64,000 bases of DNA from Anaerolineae bacterium (GTDB lineage: Bacteria; Chloroflexota; Anaerolineae; Caldilineales; Caldilineaceae). The stretch spans positions 121,447 through 185,446 of the forward strand of contig JAUIHI010000012.1 in NCBI GenBank assembly GCA_030432295.1, given 5' to 3'. This document shows, one piece after another, positions 23,603 to 30,688 of this stretch (positions are counted from its first letter, which is position 1; each line of letters begins with the position of its first letter). The notes below the pieces were generated by a model. The model searched no databases. It was given only the letters and a program-made list of their open reading frames with translations, and was not told where the DNA came from. A program made the position numbers and the translations under genes.

Positions 23603-25642
23603 ATGTTCGACTTCTCCCACCTCCCCCCAGCCCGCCACCAATTCATCGTCATCGCCGACACCCACTATATGCTGGACGTCACCGGCCAATCGGTGGAGTT
23701 CAACTCCCGGCGCAGGCAGACGGCCCGGGCCGATTTTGCCCTGCGCACAGTGGCCGGGCTGGGCGATCTGCCGGTGATCCACATGGGCGATCTGGTGCAG
23801 GAATTCCCAGAGCGGCCCGGCTTTGCCCAGGCGGTGGACGAAGCCCTGGCCCAACTGGCCGCGTGCGGCGTCAGCCCCCGCTTTGTGCCAGGCAACCACG
23901 ACGTGGGTGACAAGCCCGACCCTACAATGCCCGCGGATTGGGTAACACCCGCGTATCTGGCAGATTTTCACCGGCGCTTTGGCTCCTCCTGGCAGAGTTG
24001 GGACGAATCCGGCCTGCACTTCGTCATCCTCAACTCCCAGATTCTCAACAGCGGTCTGCCCGCCGAAGCCGAACAGGCCGAATGGCTGGAAGCCGATTTG
24101 CAGGCCCACGCGGGAGAGCGCATCTTTCTCTTTCTGCACCTGCCCCCCTACCTCCACAACCCGGCGGAGATATCCCTGGGCCACTACGACAACATCGACG
24201 AACCGGCCCGGAGCTGGCTGTTGGCGCTGGTCCAGCGCCACCAAATCGAGATGCTCTTTGCCGCGCACATCCATTGGGCCTTCTACAACGAAATCAGAAG
24301 TTCGACTTCTGGCAGAAGTCGAACTTCTTACTACACCGTCCCTTCCGTCGCCTTCACCCGCCCCGGCTTCAGCGAACTCTTCGCCAGCCCGCCCCCGCCA
24401 GAACAGGGCCGGGACGACGCGGGCAAACTGGGCTTCTATCTGGTGCGGGTGATGGACGAGGGCAGCCGGGTCCATTTTGTGCGTACCAGAGGCGAAGTGG
24501 GCGTGACCGATCCCCGCCTCCGGCTGCTCACCCGCACATCGCCCGACCTGCCCGCATCACCCTTGGGCGTCGTCCTCCATCACCCACTTTCCCGCCAGGG
24601 CCAGACCCCCAGCATCTGGCCTTCGGCAGTGCGCCAGCCCGTGCGCAATGACTACCCCCTACTGGCCGCGCAGGAAGTAGGGCTGCGCCACCTGCTCGCG
24701 CCCGTCTCCGATCTGGCCGATCCCCTACAGCGGGAACGGCTGGGCATATTGCGGGAAGAGGGGGTAGCTATCACAGCCCGACTGCTCTGGCGACCCGGCG
24801 TGGCGTTGCCCGGTCCAGAGACGCTGGACAGCTGTGACGGGCTGCAAATCGATGTGTTGGGCGATCCCGTACCTGCGCTGGAACTGGCCGCGTGCTTGCG
24901 GGAATGGCGGCAGAGCAGTTCCCTGCCTATCACCCTCTCCTGCGTGCTACCCAACTGGACTGTCCCCGGCAAGCAGCACAACCGCTCCCAGATCGGGTTT
25001 TTGCCCGGCCAACTGACCGCACTGGGCAAATGGCTGGCAACCAACGACTTGGCGGTAGAACGGGTTCTCTGCCGGATGGATGCCTCCGGCGAAAATCAGA
25101 CTCTTCTGGCCCAGGTAGAGGAGAGTGACTCTATGCATCCGGCAGCTATCGGCACGCTGGATTGGATTGTGGAATTGCCGTCCACTTCCACGGGGCAACG
25201 GCTGAATAGCGCGGCGGAAGCACTCTTTGCCCTGGCAGCGCGGCCTGCTTCACGTCTATTCGTCGAACCGTTCGTCGAACTGGACCGCACAATGGACGTG
25301 GCCGAAGGACTGCTGGACCGGCTGTGCAATCCCACACCGATCTTTCATCTCCTGCGTCACCTGAATACGCTACTCTTCAGCCAACCCTCTCCGCTCACCG
25401 GTTTCAGCCAAAAGGAGATTCCCGGCGGTCGTCTATTGAGCGGGATGCGCGGGGCCAAGGCTTTCCATCTGCTCCTGCCCAATGCACAGGAGGAGCATTC
25501 TTTTGCGCAATTGGAGATTGACGACAATCGCCGGGGGACGGTCTACGATCTGGTCAGCGGGCGAAGGATCGAAAAAGACCTGCCAGGTTTTCTGAAACCT
25601 GGCAGGTCTTTTGTGCTGACCGGGCCGACACTATTTGTGTAA
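23603..25642 (+). CDS. Calcineurin-like metallophosphoesterase with unknown C-terminal domain
   Basis: A 679-residue protein. Residues 1-275 form a calcineurin-type phosphoesterase with all metal motifs: IADTHY (Asp19, His21), IHMGDLV, VPGNHDVG, LFLHLPPY and FAAHIHWAF. Residues 280-679 are a second domain I do not recognise; part of it (LWRPGVALPGPETLDSCDGLQIDVLG onward) may be a TIM-barrel-like region. Two palindromic repeats are read in frame, one encoding residues 232-242 just after the last metal His motif and one encoding about residues 657-670. Both look like later insertions. The substrate is unknown. No signal peptide is seen. Ends convergently with the isomerase gene. Confidence 0.82.
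   Translation: MFDFSHLPPARHQFIVIADTHYMLDVTGQSVEFNSRRRQTARADFALRTVAGLGDLPVIHMGDLVQEFPERPGFAQAVDEALAQLAACGVSPRFVPGNHDVGDKPDPTMPADWVTPAYLADFHRRFGSSWQSWDESGLHFVILNSQILNSGLPAEAEQAEWLEADLQAHAGERIFLFLHLPPYLHNPAEISLGHYDNIDEPARSWLLALVQRHQIEMLFAAHIHWAFYNEIRSSTSGRSRTSYYTVPSVAFTRPGFSELFASPPPPEQGRDDAGKLGFYLVRVMDEGSRVHFVRTRGEVGVTDPRLRLLTRTSPDLPASPLGVVLHHPLSRQGQTPSIWPSAVRQPVRNDYPLLAAQEVGLRHLLAPVSDLADPLQRERLGILREEGVAITARLLWRPGVALPGPETLDSCDGLQIDVLGDPVPALELAACLREWRQSSSLPITLSCVLPNWTVPGKQHNRSQIGFLPGQLTALGKWLATNDLAVERVLCRMDASGENQTLLAQVEESDSMHPAAIGTLDWIVELPSTSTGQRLNSAAEALFALAARPASRLFVEPFVELDRTMDVAEGLLDRLCNPTPIFHLLRHLNTLLFSQPSPLTGFSQKEIPGGRLLSGMRGAKAFHLLLPNAQEEHSFAQLEIDDNRRGTVYDLVSGRRIEKDLPGFLKPGRSFVLTGPTLFV
24296..24328. 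repeat. Palindromic element inside phosphoesterase coding sequence
   Basis: Perfect 15-base arms (24296-24310 and 24314-24328) around GGC. The element is exactly 33 bases, 11 codons, in frame, and encodes RSSTSGRSRTS. It belongs to the same family as 2813-2846. Confidence 0.8.
25573..25612. repeat. GACCTGCCAGGTTT palindromic element at end of coding sequence
   Basis: Perfect 18-base arms (25573-25590 and 25595-25612) around TCTG, with A- and T-runs at the outer ends like a bidirectional terminator. It lies in frame in the last 25 codons of the phosphoesterase gene (KDLPGFLKPGRSF), so the protein tail was probably extended by it. Confidence 0.8.
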
Positions 25643-25661
25643 GTCGGACTGACAGTCCGAC
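25643..25661. repeat. Short palindrome between convergent genes
   Basis: GTCGGACT at 25643-25650 pairs with AGTCCGAC at 25654-25661 around GAC. It is a short variant of the AAGTCCGACTT element family and starts on the base after the phosphoesterase stop. Confidence 0.6.
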
Positions 25662-25667
25662 CTACGG

Positions 25668-26441
25668 TTAAGAAAGCCCCATCCCGGCCAGATTGCGGTA
25701 GGAGATAGCCAGACTCTCGAAGGGATCGCCGGGGCAGATGTCCTGCTCCACCGCGTACCACTCCACATTCGCCTCTTTGCAGGCGGCCAAAATTCCCGGC
25801 CAGTTGAGATTGCCCTCGCCCACTTCGGCCATCACCTGCTCCCGCGCCCCAACAATCGCCATATCCTTCAGGTGGATCACAGGCATCCGGTTCGCCATCC
25901 GTTTGATCCAGTCGATTACATCGCCGCCGCCGTGCTGAATCCAATAAGTGTCCAGTTCGGCCTGCACATAGCGGGGATCGCTCTCGGCATAGAGGATTTC
26001 CAGGCCGTTGCGCTTGCCAAAGCGGGCAAATTCAAAGCTGTGGTTGTGATAGCTAAAGGTGAGATTGGCCGCGGCCAGCTTTTCACCGACGGCGTTGGCA
26101 TCAGCCGCAAAGCGGCGATAGGCATCCTCGCCCCCGTCCCGATATTCCGCGGGCATACTGCCCACGGCCACGTGCTTACAATCCCACAGGTGATGCTCGG
26201 CAATCACCGCGTCCAGATCGTCCTGCAGGCGATTCCAGCCGATGTGGGTGATGCAGATGGTGATGCCGTTGTCGTCGGTGATCTGCTTGACTTCGGCGGG
26301 CGGGATAGGGCCGATGGCGGAGACCTGCGCGGCGGTGTAGCCGATCTCCCGCACTTTTTTCATACTGGCGGCAAAGTCCGCCGCGGTTTTGGTGAATTCA
26401 CGCACAGTGTATAGTTGGGCGGCAAGAACTGGGGTGGACAT
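25668..26441 (-). CDS. Sugar phosphate isomerase/epimerase (xylose isomerase-like TIM barrel)
   Basis: A 257-residue AP-endonuclease-2/IolE-like TIM-barrel protein. Metal-site residues are suggested by ITHIGW, FSYHNHSFEF, QAELDTYWIQHGGGD and PVIHLKDM, the usual order of His, Glu and Asp ligands in this family. Members isomerise or dehydrate keto-sugars and inosose-like polyols. A strong ribosome site, AGGAGG, precedes the ATG at 26441. It is divergent from the phytanoyl-CoA dioxygenase-like gene, and together with PhyH, amidohydrolase and Gfo/Idh/MocA genes it forms a catabolic-looking set for an unidentified sugar-like compound. Confidence 0.85.
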   Translation of the reverse strand: MSTPVLAAQLYTVREFTKTAADFAASMKKVREIGYTAAQVSAIGPIPPAEVKQITDDNGITICITHIGWNRLQDDLDAVIAEHHLWDCKHVAVGSMPAEYRDGGEDAYRRFAADANAVGEKLAAANLTFSYHNHSFEFARFGKRNGLEILYAESDPRYVQAELDTYWIQHGGGDVIDWIKRMANRMPVIHLKDMAIVGAREQVMAEVGEGNLNWPGILAACKEANVEWYAVEQDICPGDPFESLAISYRNLAGMGLS

Positions 26442-26464
26442 TGGAGCCTCCTGGGGTGGTAGAT

Positions 26465-26483
26465 TTGGGTATTGGATATTTCG
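26465..26483. repeat. 19-base repeat TTGGGTATTGGATATTTCG, copy 1
   Basis: Identical to 43894-43912. Both copies lie 10-25 bases upstream of a minus-strand start codon, the isomerase here and tex there. Nature unknown; probably part of a small dispersed element. Confidence 0.65.
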
Positions 26484-26586
26484 TACGGCGTAATCGGTGG
26501 TTATACCCAGACGACGGGAAGTGTTGTCTTAGTAAACACCGATTGACGAGACAACGCAAATAGCCAACTGGGCAGTTTTTGCCTCT

Positions 26587-26615
26587 TTGACATCACTCGC
26601 CAATTGGGGTAGCGT
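26587..26615 (+). promoter_or_regulatory. Candidate promoter of the phyH-like gene
   Basis: TTGACA (26587-26592), 17-base spacer, TAGCGT (26610-26615). The -35 is perfect and the -10 weak (3/6). Confidence 0.4.
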
Positions 26616-26662
26616 ATGCACCTGCAACCGTTGCACACCCCACCGAACAAAAGGAGACCCCA

Positions 26663-27514
26663 ATGCTGTCCCAAGAGCAGATCGCCTATTATCACGAAAC
26701 CGGCTACCTGGCCGTAGAAAATGTGCTTTCCGTCGATGAAGTGGCTGACCTGCGCCGGGTCAGCGACGAGTTTGTAGCCCAGAGCGCAGCCTTCACCGAA
26801 CACACGGATGTCTTTGATCTGGAGCCGGGCCACACACCGCAAGCCCCCCGCCTGCGCCGACTGAAGAACCCGATTCTCCATCACCCGGTCTACGACGCCA
26901 CCCTGCGCCACCCGAAGATTCTGGATATTGTGGCGGATTTGATCGGCCCAGCTATCCGCACGAATGGCAATAAACTGAATATGAAATCGCCGGAATTTGG
27001 CAGCCCGGTGGAATGGCATCAGGACTGGGCCTTCTATCCCCACACCAACGACGACCTGCTGGCCGTGGGCGTCTGTATGGACGATATGATGCTGCTCAAC
27101 GGCTGCCTGCTGGTCATCCCCGGTAGCCACAAAGGACCGATCCTTTCCCATCACGAAGACGGCCACTTTGTGGGCGCGGTCTCGGAGGAGGTCCCCGACG
27201 CGGATAAGGCTGTGCCTCTGGAAGTGAAAGCAGGCGGCATTACTATCCATCACGCCCGCACCCTCCACGCCTCTGCGCTGAACAAATCGGCCCATCCCCG
27301 GCGTCTGCTCCTTTTCCAATATTGTGCGGCAGATGCCTGGCCCCTGGGCGGCGCAGGGGAGTGGGACAAATTCAACGCCAATCTCCTGCGCGGCGAACCG
27401 ACCAACCGCCCCCGGTTGGCTGATGTGCCGGTGCTGATGCCCCTGCCCCCGGCGCTGAAGGGCGGCTCGATCTACGAGACACAGACGACGCTGAAGAAGA
27501 AGATTTTTGCGTAG
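26663..27514 (+). CDS. Phytanoyl-CoA dioxygenase (PhyH) family protein
   Basis: A 283-residue Fe(II)/2-oxoglutarate-dependent oxygenase of the PhyH family. The iron ligands are visible as HQD in PVEWHQDWAFYPH and a His in ITIHHARTLHAS, with an Arg (HPRRLLLFQYCAADAW) positioned to bind 2-oxoglutarate. PhyH proteins hydroxylate very different substrates (phytanoyl-CoA, ectoine, phosphonates, secondary metabolites), so the name gives the chemistry only. AAGGAG lies 6 bases before the ATG. It is followed by a hairpin and an amidohydrolase on the same strand. Confidence 0.88.
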   Translation: MLSQEQIAYYHETGYLAVENVLSVDEVADLRRVSDEFVAQSAAFTEHTDVFDLEPGHTPQAPRLRRLKNPILHHPVYDATLRHPKILDIVADLIGPAIRTNGNKLNMKSPEFGSPVEWHQDWAFYPHTNDDLLAVGVCMDDMMLLNGCLLVIPGSHKGPILSHHEDGHFVGAVSEEVPDADKAVPLEVKAGGITIHHARTLHASALNKSAHPRRLLLFQYCAADAWPLGGAGEWDKFNANLLRGEPTNRPRLADVPVLMPLPPALKGGSIYETQTTLKKKIFA

Positions 27515-27552
27515 AGAACCAGACGCCGTAGAGCGGATCTGTTTTCGTCCCG

Positions 27553-27613
27553 GAAGGGTGCTGCGTGCTGCATGAGAAGGCCCGACGATCTCACGCAGCA
27601 CGCAGCACCCTTC
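27553..27613. repeat. Inverted repeat between phyH and amidohydrolase
   Basis: Arms 27553-27577 and 27589-27613 pair at 24 of 25 positions around an 11-base loop; the core word is GGTGCTGCGTGCTGC. It may terminate or attenuate phyH transcription. The word GTGCTGC also appears in the 34770-34809 hairpin. Confidence 0.7.
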
Positions 27614-27658
27614 ATTTACAAAAAATATTCCCCTTTCATGCAACGGAGTCTACGACCA

Positions 27659-28501
27659 ATGATTATCGACAGCCACTGCCACGCCTGGGAGCGCTGGCCC
27701 TACGAGCCGCCCGTGCCCGATTTCTACTCTCGCAGCGCCATCGATCAACTTCTTTTTGAGATGGACAACGCGGGCGTGGACAAAGCCTTTCTGGTCTGCG
27801 CTGGCATCACCCACAACCCCGCCAACAACGACTACATCGCGGCCGCGGTGCGCCGCCACCCGGACCGCATCATCCAGTGTGCGGATGTGGACTGTAGCTG
27901 GTCGGAGACCTATCACCTGCCCGGCGCGGCGGATCGTCTGCGCCAGGCTGCCGAGCGCTGGCATCTCTCAGCCTTCACCCACTACGTGCGGGGCGACGAC
28001 GACGGAAGCTGGTTTGCCACGGACGAGGGGCTGGCCTTTTTCGGCGTGGCCGCGGAGTTGGGTCTGATCGCCAGCATTGCCTGCCGTCCCCAGCACCACC
28101 CGGCCATCGACAAAATCGCCGCGGCTTTCCCGTCAATGCCTATCCTCATCCACCACCTGGGCCACCCCGGCGTGGGCAATGCAGAGAATCTGGCGCTGGT
28201 GCTGGCCTCAGCCCAACAGCCAAACATTCACGTCAAAATGTCCGGCTTCTACTATTCAACCCTCGGCCCCAAATGGGACTTCCCCCACCGGGACACCATC
28301 GACGCGGTTGTGCGACCGCTCTACGAGACATTCGGCGGGTCGCGGCTCTGCTGGGGTTCGGATTTCCCAGTCTGTCGGCGCAACGGGATCGCCTATGTGC
28401 AGGCGCTGGAGTCGTTCCGCAGCCACTGCGATTTTGTGATGGAGGCGGATAAAACGAAGATTCTGGGGGAGAATTTGGCGGGGTTGTTGGGTTGGGGATG
28501 A
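27659..28501 (+). CDS. Amidohydrolase family protein (ACMSD-like TIM barrel)
   Basis: A 280-residue amidohydrolase_2-type protein. It starts with MIIDSHCHAW (HxH metal site), has an internal LIHHLGHPG (metal His) and CWGSDFPVC (catalytic/metal Asp) near the C-terminus. Relatives include lactonases, 2-pyrone-dicarboxylate hydrolases and ACMSD decarboxylases. Given the neighbouring isomerase, PhyH and oxidoreductase genes, a sugar lactonase role is a reasonable guess only. The start at 27659 follows ACGGAG; the longer reading runs through the hairpin. It ends eight bases before a minus-strand small gene. Confidence 0.85.
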   Translation: MIIDSHCHAWERWPYEPPVPDFYSRSAIDQLLFEMDNAGVDKAFLVCAGITHNPANNDYIAAAVRRHPDRIIQCADVDCSWSETYHLPGAADRLRQAAERWHLSAFTHYVRGDDDGSWFATDEGLAFFGVAAELGLIASIACRPQHHPAIDKIAAAFPSMPILIHHLGHPGVGNAENLALVLASAQQPNIHVKMSGFYYSTLGPKWDFPHRDTIDAVVRPLYETFGGSRLCWGSDFPVCRRNGIAYVQALESFRSHCDFVMEADKTKILGENLAGLLGWG

Positions 28502-28508
28502 TGGGCCG

Positions 28509-28715
28509 TTAGGGCAACTGATCGCGTATAATTCGCCCGTCGTCAGCAAAAAGCATCGGAGCAGCGTTTCCTGCCCGATAGCTTTCGCTGGCTTCGCGTG
28601 CCAGGAGTCGCAAAAGTTCAATCGAAGCAGAAACTTGTTCCTGCCAGCGGGGTTCGTCGGCTTCGATTTCCTCGGCACTCTCTCCGAACAAATCCTTGTC
28701 TGGTGTCAGAGCCAT
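28509..28715 (-). CDS. Small acidic hypothetical protein next to HigBA
   Basis: A 68-residue acidic protein (ALTPDKDLFGESAEEIEADEPRWQEQVSASIELLRLLAREASESYRAG...). No domain is recognised. It lies 60 bases downstream of higA on the same strand and could be a third gene of that transcript. The ribosome site is weak (AGAAGA about 8 bases upstream of the ATG at 28715). Coding status is moderately supported by composition and position only. Confidence 0.42.
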   Translation of the reverse strand: MALTPDKDLFGESAEEIEADEPRWQEQVSASIELLRLLAREASESYRAGNAAPMLFADDGRIIRDQLP

Positions 28716-28775
28716 TGCATTCTTCTGTGCTGGTCGAGCAAACGATGAAATCGTTAATACAAAATGTGTTGAATT

Positions 28776-29105
28776 CTATGCAAGCAGTAGTGCTTGATCA
28801 CGAGCCAATCCTGGAAATAGAGAAATTTCCGCTGTAATGGCGTCGGTCATCGCATCTTTGGCAATTTCCAAATCGTAGTGGGTCTGAAGATTCATCCAAA
28901 CCTCGGGCGATGTACCAAAGAAACGGGCCAGACGTAGGGCTGTATCTGCTGTGATGGACCGCTTTCCATGCACAATCTCGTTCACCCGACGGGGATAGAC
29001 GTGTATCTCTTTCGCCAGCCTGTATTGGGTAATACCCAAAGGCTTCATAAAGTCTTCGAGCAGGATTTCGCCAGGATGAACCGGCGGCATTTTTTCTTCT
29101 GCCAT
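28776..29105 (-). CDS. higA: HigA-type antitoxin (XRE helix-turn-helix)
   Basis: A 109-residue antitoxin of the HigA/VapI family. The opening PPVHPGEILLEDFMKPLGITQYRLAKEI and the helix-turn-helix through VNEIVHGKRSITADTALRLARFFGTSPEVWMNLQTHYDLE match the family closely. It binds the HigB toxin and the operon's promoter. The ATG at 29105 is chosen because GAGGTG lies 6 bases upstream; alternatives at 29111 and 29114 are too close to it. It starts 27 bases after higB, giving the toxin-first order typical of hig operons. Confidence 0.9.
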   Translation of the reverse strand: MAEEKMPPVHPGEILLEDFMKPLGITQYRLAKEIHVYPRRVNEIVHGKRSITADTALRLARFFGTSPEVWMNLQTHYDLEIAKDAMTDAITAEISLFPGLARDQALLLA

Positions 29106-29132
29106 AATCATCACCTCATTTTCGAGATAGTA

Positions 29133-29414
29133 TCAGTGGTAATCAACGATTTCAACGTTATGGGCTGCACCCTCATTCCACGCAAAACAGATACGCCACT
29201 GACTGTTAATTCGGATACTGAATTGACCCTGCCTGTCGCCACTCAATTTCTCAAGCCGATTAGATGGAGGAACCAATAAATCGTTGAGTTCTTTGGCATT
29301 GTGCAGATAGACAAGTCGGCGCAAAGCTAACCGCTGGACATCTGGTGGTAGCCGCCGTGAAAAACTCCGGTTGAATACTTTTTCGGTTTCTCGATCCGCA
29401 AAAGCAGCTATCAT
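29133..29414 (-). CDS. higB: HigB-type toxin (RelE superfamily mRNA interferase)
   Basis: A 93-residue toxin of the RelE/HigB fold that cleaves mRNA on the ribosome. Segments ALRRLVYLHNAKELNDL, PPSNRLEKLSGDRQGQFSIRINSQWRICFAW and NVEIVDYH are diagnostic: the RINSQWRICF strand carries the conserved Arg and Trp and the C-terminal VEIVDYH is the family ending. A promoter lies directly upstream with the -10 about 6 bases from the ATG, so the transcript may be nearly leaderless. The order higB-higA is standard. Confidence 0.9.
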   Translation of the reverse strand: MIAAFADRETEKVFNRSFSRRLPPDVQRLALRRLVYLHNAKELNDLLVPPSNRLEKLSGDRQGQFSIRINSQWRICFAWNEGAAHNVEIVDYH

Positions 29415-29420
29415 TGCCCA

Positions 29421-29449
29421 ATAGTAACGTATCCCAGTAATACCGTCAA
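29421..29449 (-). promoter_or_regulatory. hig promoter
   Basis: On the minus strand TTGACG (29444-29449), 17-base spacer, TACTAT (29421-29426). The expected start falls at or very near the higB ATG, suggesting a leaderless transcript. Confidence 0.5.
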
Positions 29450-29470
29450 GCCCCAGTAATACCGTCAAGC
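29433..29470. repeat. Two tandem 19-base units at the hig promoter
   Basis: Two identical units CCCAGTAATACCGTCAAGC at 29433-29451 and 29452-29470. On the minus strand each carries a TTGACG word, so the -35 element is duplicated. Possible HigA operator or recent slippage duplication. Confidence 0.75.
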
Positions 29471-29539
29471 CCCACCAATTCAAGCCAAGACTCACGCTCA
29501 TCTTCAAATCTTCAATAGCAACGATGCTTCCCACAGCAC

Positions 29540-30577
29540 CTACCACACATCCGCCAGATTCACCATCTCCCGGCGCTCCGCGGAGCGGTAGATGGCGTCG
29601 ATGGCGGCCATTGTGCCCAGATTGTCCCGCCCGGAAGTGAGGGGCTGTACGTCGTCCCGGATGCATTCGAGGAAGTGGCGTATTTCGTAGATGACAGAGT
29701 TGACATAGGGTTCTACGGGCAGACTGATGTTCGTATCGCCACCGCTGTACTCGGCCACTTTTGTGCTGTAGACGTGCCAGCCCATAATGTTGTGGATCAT
29801 TCCCTCTTCGCCGTAGATGATTGTCAGTTCGCTGGTGGCTGTAGGGATCGGCACTTTGTGAGCGGCGAAGAGGTAGAAGCCCTCGCCGATAATCCCATTC
29901 TCAAACTCCACAATCATCGCCGCGATGTCCTCGTTGTCCATCCCGTAGTTCAGCCCAGTGTGGCCGGTATAGGCCGCCACTTGACGAATCTCCCCAAAGA
30001 AGTGGCGCAGCAGGTCCAGCTTATGCACGGCAGTGCAGATAACCATTCCTCCGCCGGTCTTGTCTTTGGAGAACATCCAACTGCCCTCGGCGTACATTTT
30101 TTTGAGGAACTGGTTGCAATCGAAGCGCACGGCCACCACCCGGCCAATCACCCCGTCGTCGATTAGCTGTTTGATGTGCTGGTGGTCGGTCATAAAGCGC
30201 TGGTTCTGCCCCACCATCACCAGCCTGCCCGCCGCGTCCGCCGCCTCGACAATGGCCCGGCTCTCGGCCAGGTTCATCGCCATCGGCTTTTCCACAAGAA
30301 TGTGCTTGCCCGCTCGCGCCGCGGCCAGGGCAATCTCTGAATGCTGGAAGTGGGGCATACAGATGGAGACCGCGTCCACGTCGTCCCGCTCGATAACCGC
30401 CTGCCAATTGTCCACCGCGTCCGCGCCGCCCAGAGAGTCGGCCATCTGCTGGGCCAGTTCGATGCTCCACTCGTCGCAGCAGACAACGACTTTTGCCAGG
30501 TCCGCGGCGGCCTGGTAGCCAGCGGCGTGGTGACGAGCGATTTTGCCACAGCCGATCATTCCGATACGAATTGTCAT
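29540..30577 (-). CDS. Gfo/Idh/MocA family oxidoreductase
   Basis: A 345-residue NAD(P)-dependent oxidoreductase. The nucleotide loop is IGMIGCGKIARHHAAGY (residues 5-21), the conserved catalytic stretch is HILVEKPMA (EKP at 96-98), and the second domain has MVICTAVHKLDLLRHFFG with the Asp/His pair of the family. The substrate is probably a cyclic polyol or sugar derivative. The start at 30577 follows AGGAG; longer readings add an unrelated leader. The gene is separated from the upstream importer operon on the same strand by about 110 bases, so it may be the tail of the peptide importer transcript or independent. Confidence 0.88.
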   Translation of the reverse strand: MTIRIGMIGCGKIARHHAAGYQAAADLAKVVVCCDEWSIELAQQMADSLGGADAVDNWQAVIERDDVDAVSICMPHFQHSEIALAAARAGKHILVEKPMAMNLAESRAIVEAADAAGRLVMVGQNQRFMTDHQHIKQLIDDGVIGRVVAVRFDCNQFLKKMYAEGSWMFSKDKTGGGMVICTAVHKLDLLRHFFGEIRQVAAYTGHTGLNYGMDNEDIAAMIVEFENGIIGEGFYLFAAHKVPIPTATSELTIIYGEEGMIHNIMGWHVYSTKVAEYSGGDTNISLPVEPYVNSVIYEIRHFLECIRDDVQPLTSGRDNLGTMAAIDAIYRSAERREMVNLADVW

Positions 30578-30688
30578 TGGGGGGATGCTCCTGATTTTGT
30601 ACAGATGAAGTGGGCAAAGAAAGGCCATCTTCCAGCGAAGACGGCCCTTTTAAAAATGAGTCAAGTGTAGCGATTGTTCATTCGAGAA

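Noticed and set aside
26501..27643. Minus-strand frame of 380 codons
   Set aside because: Antisense shadow of the PhyH gene, which has all iron ligands.
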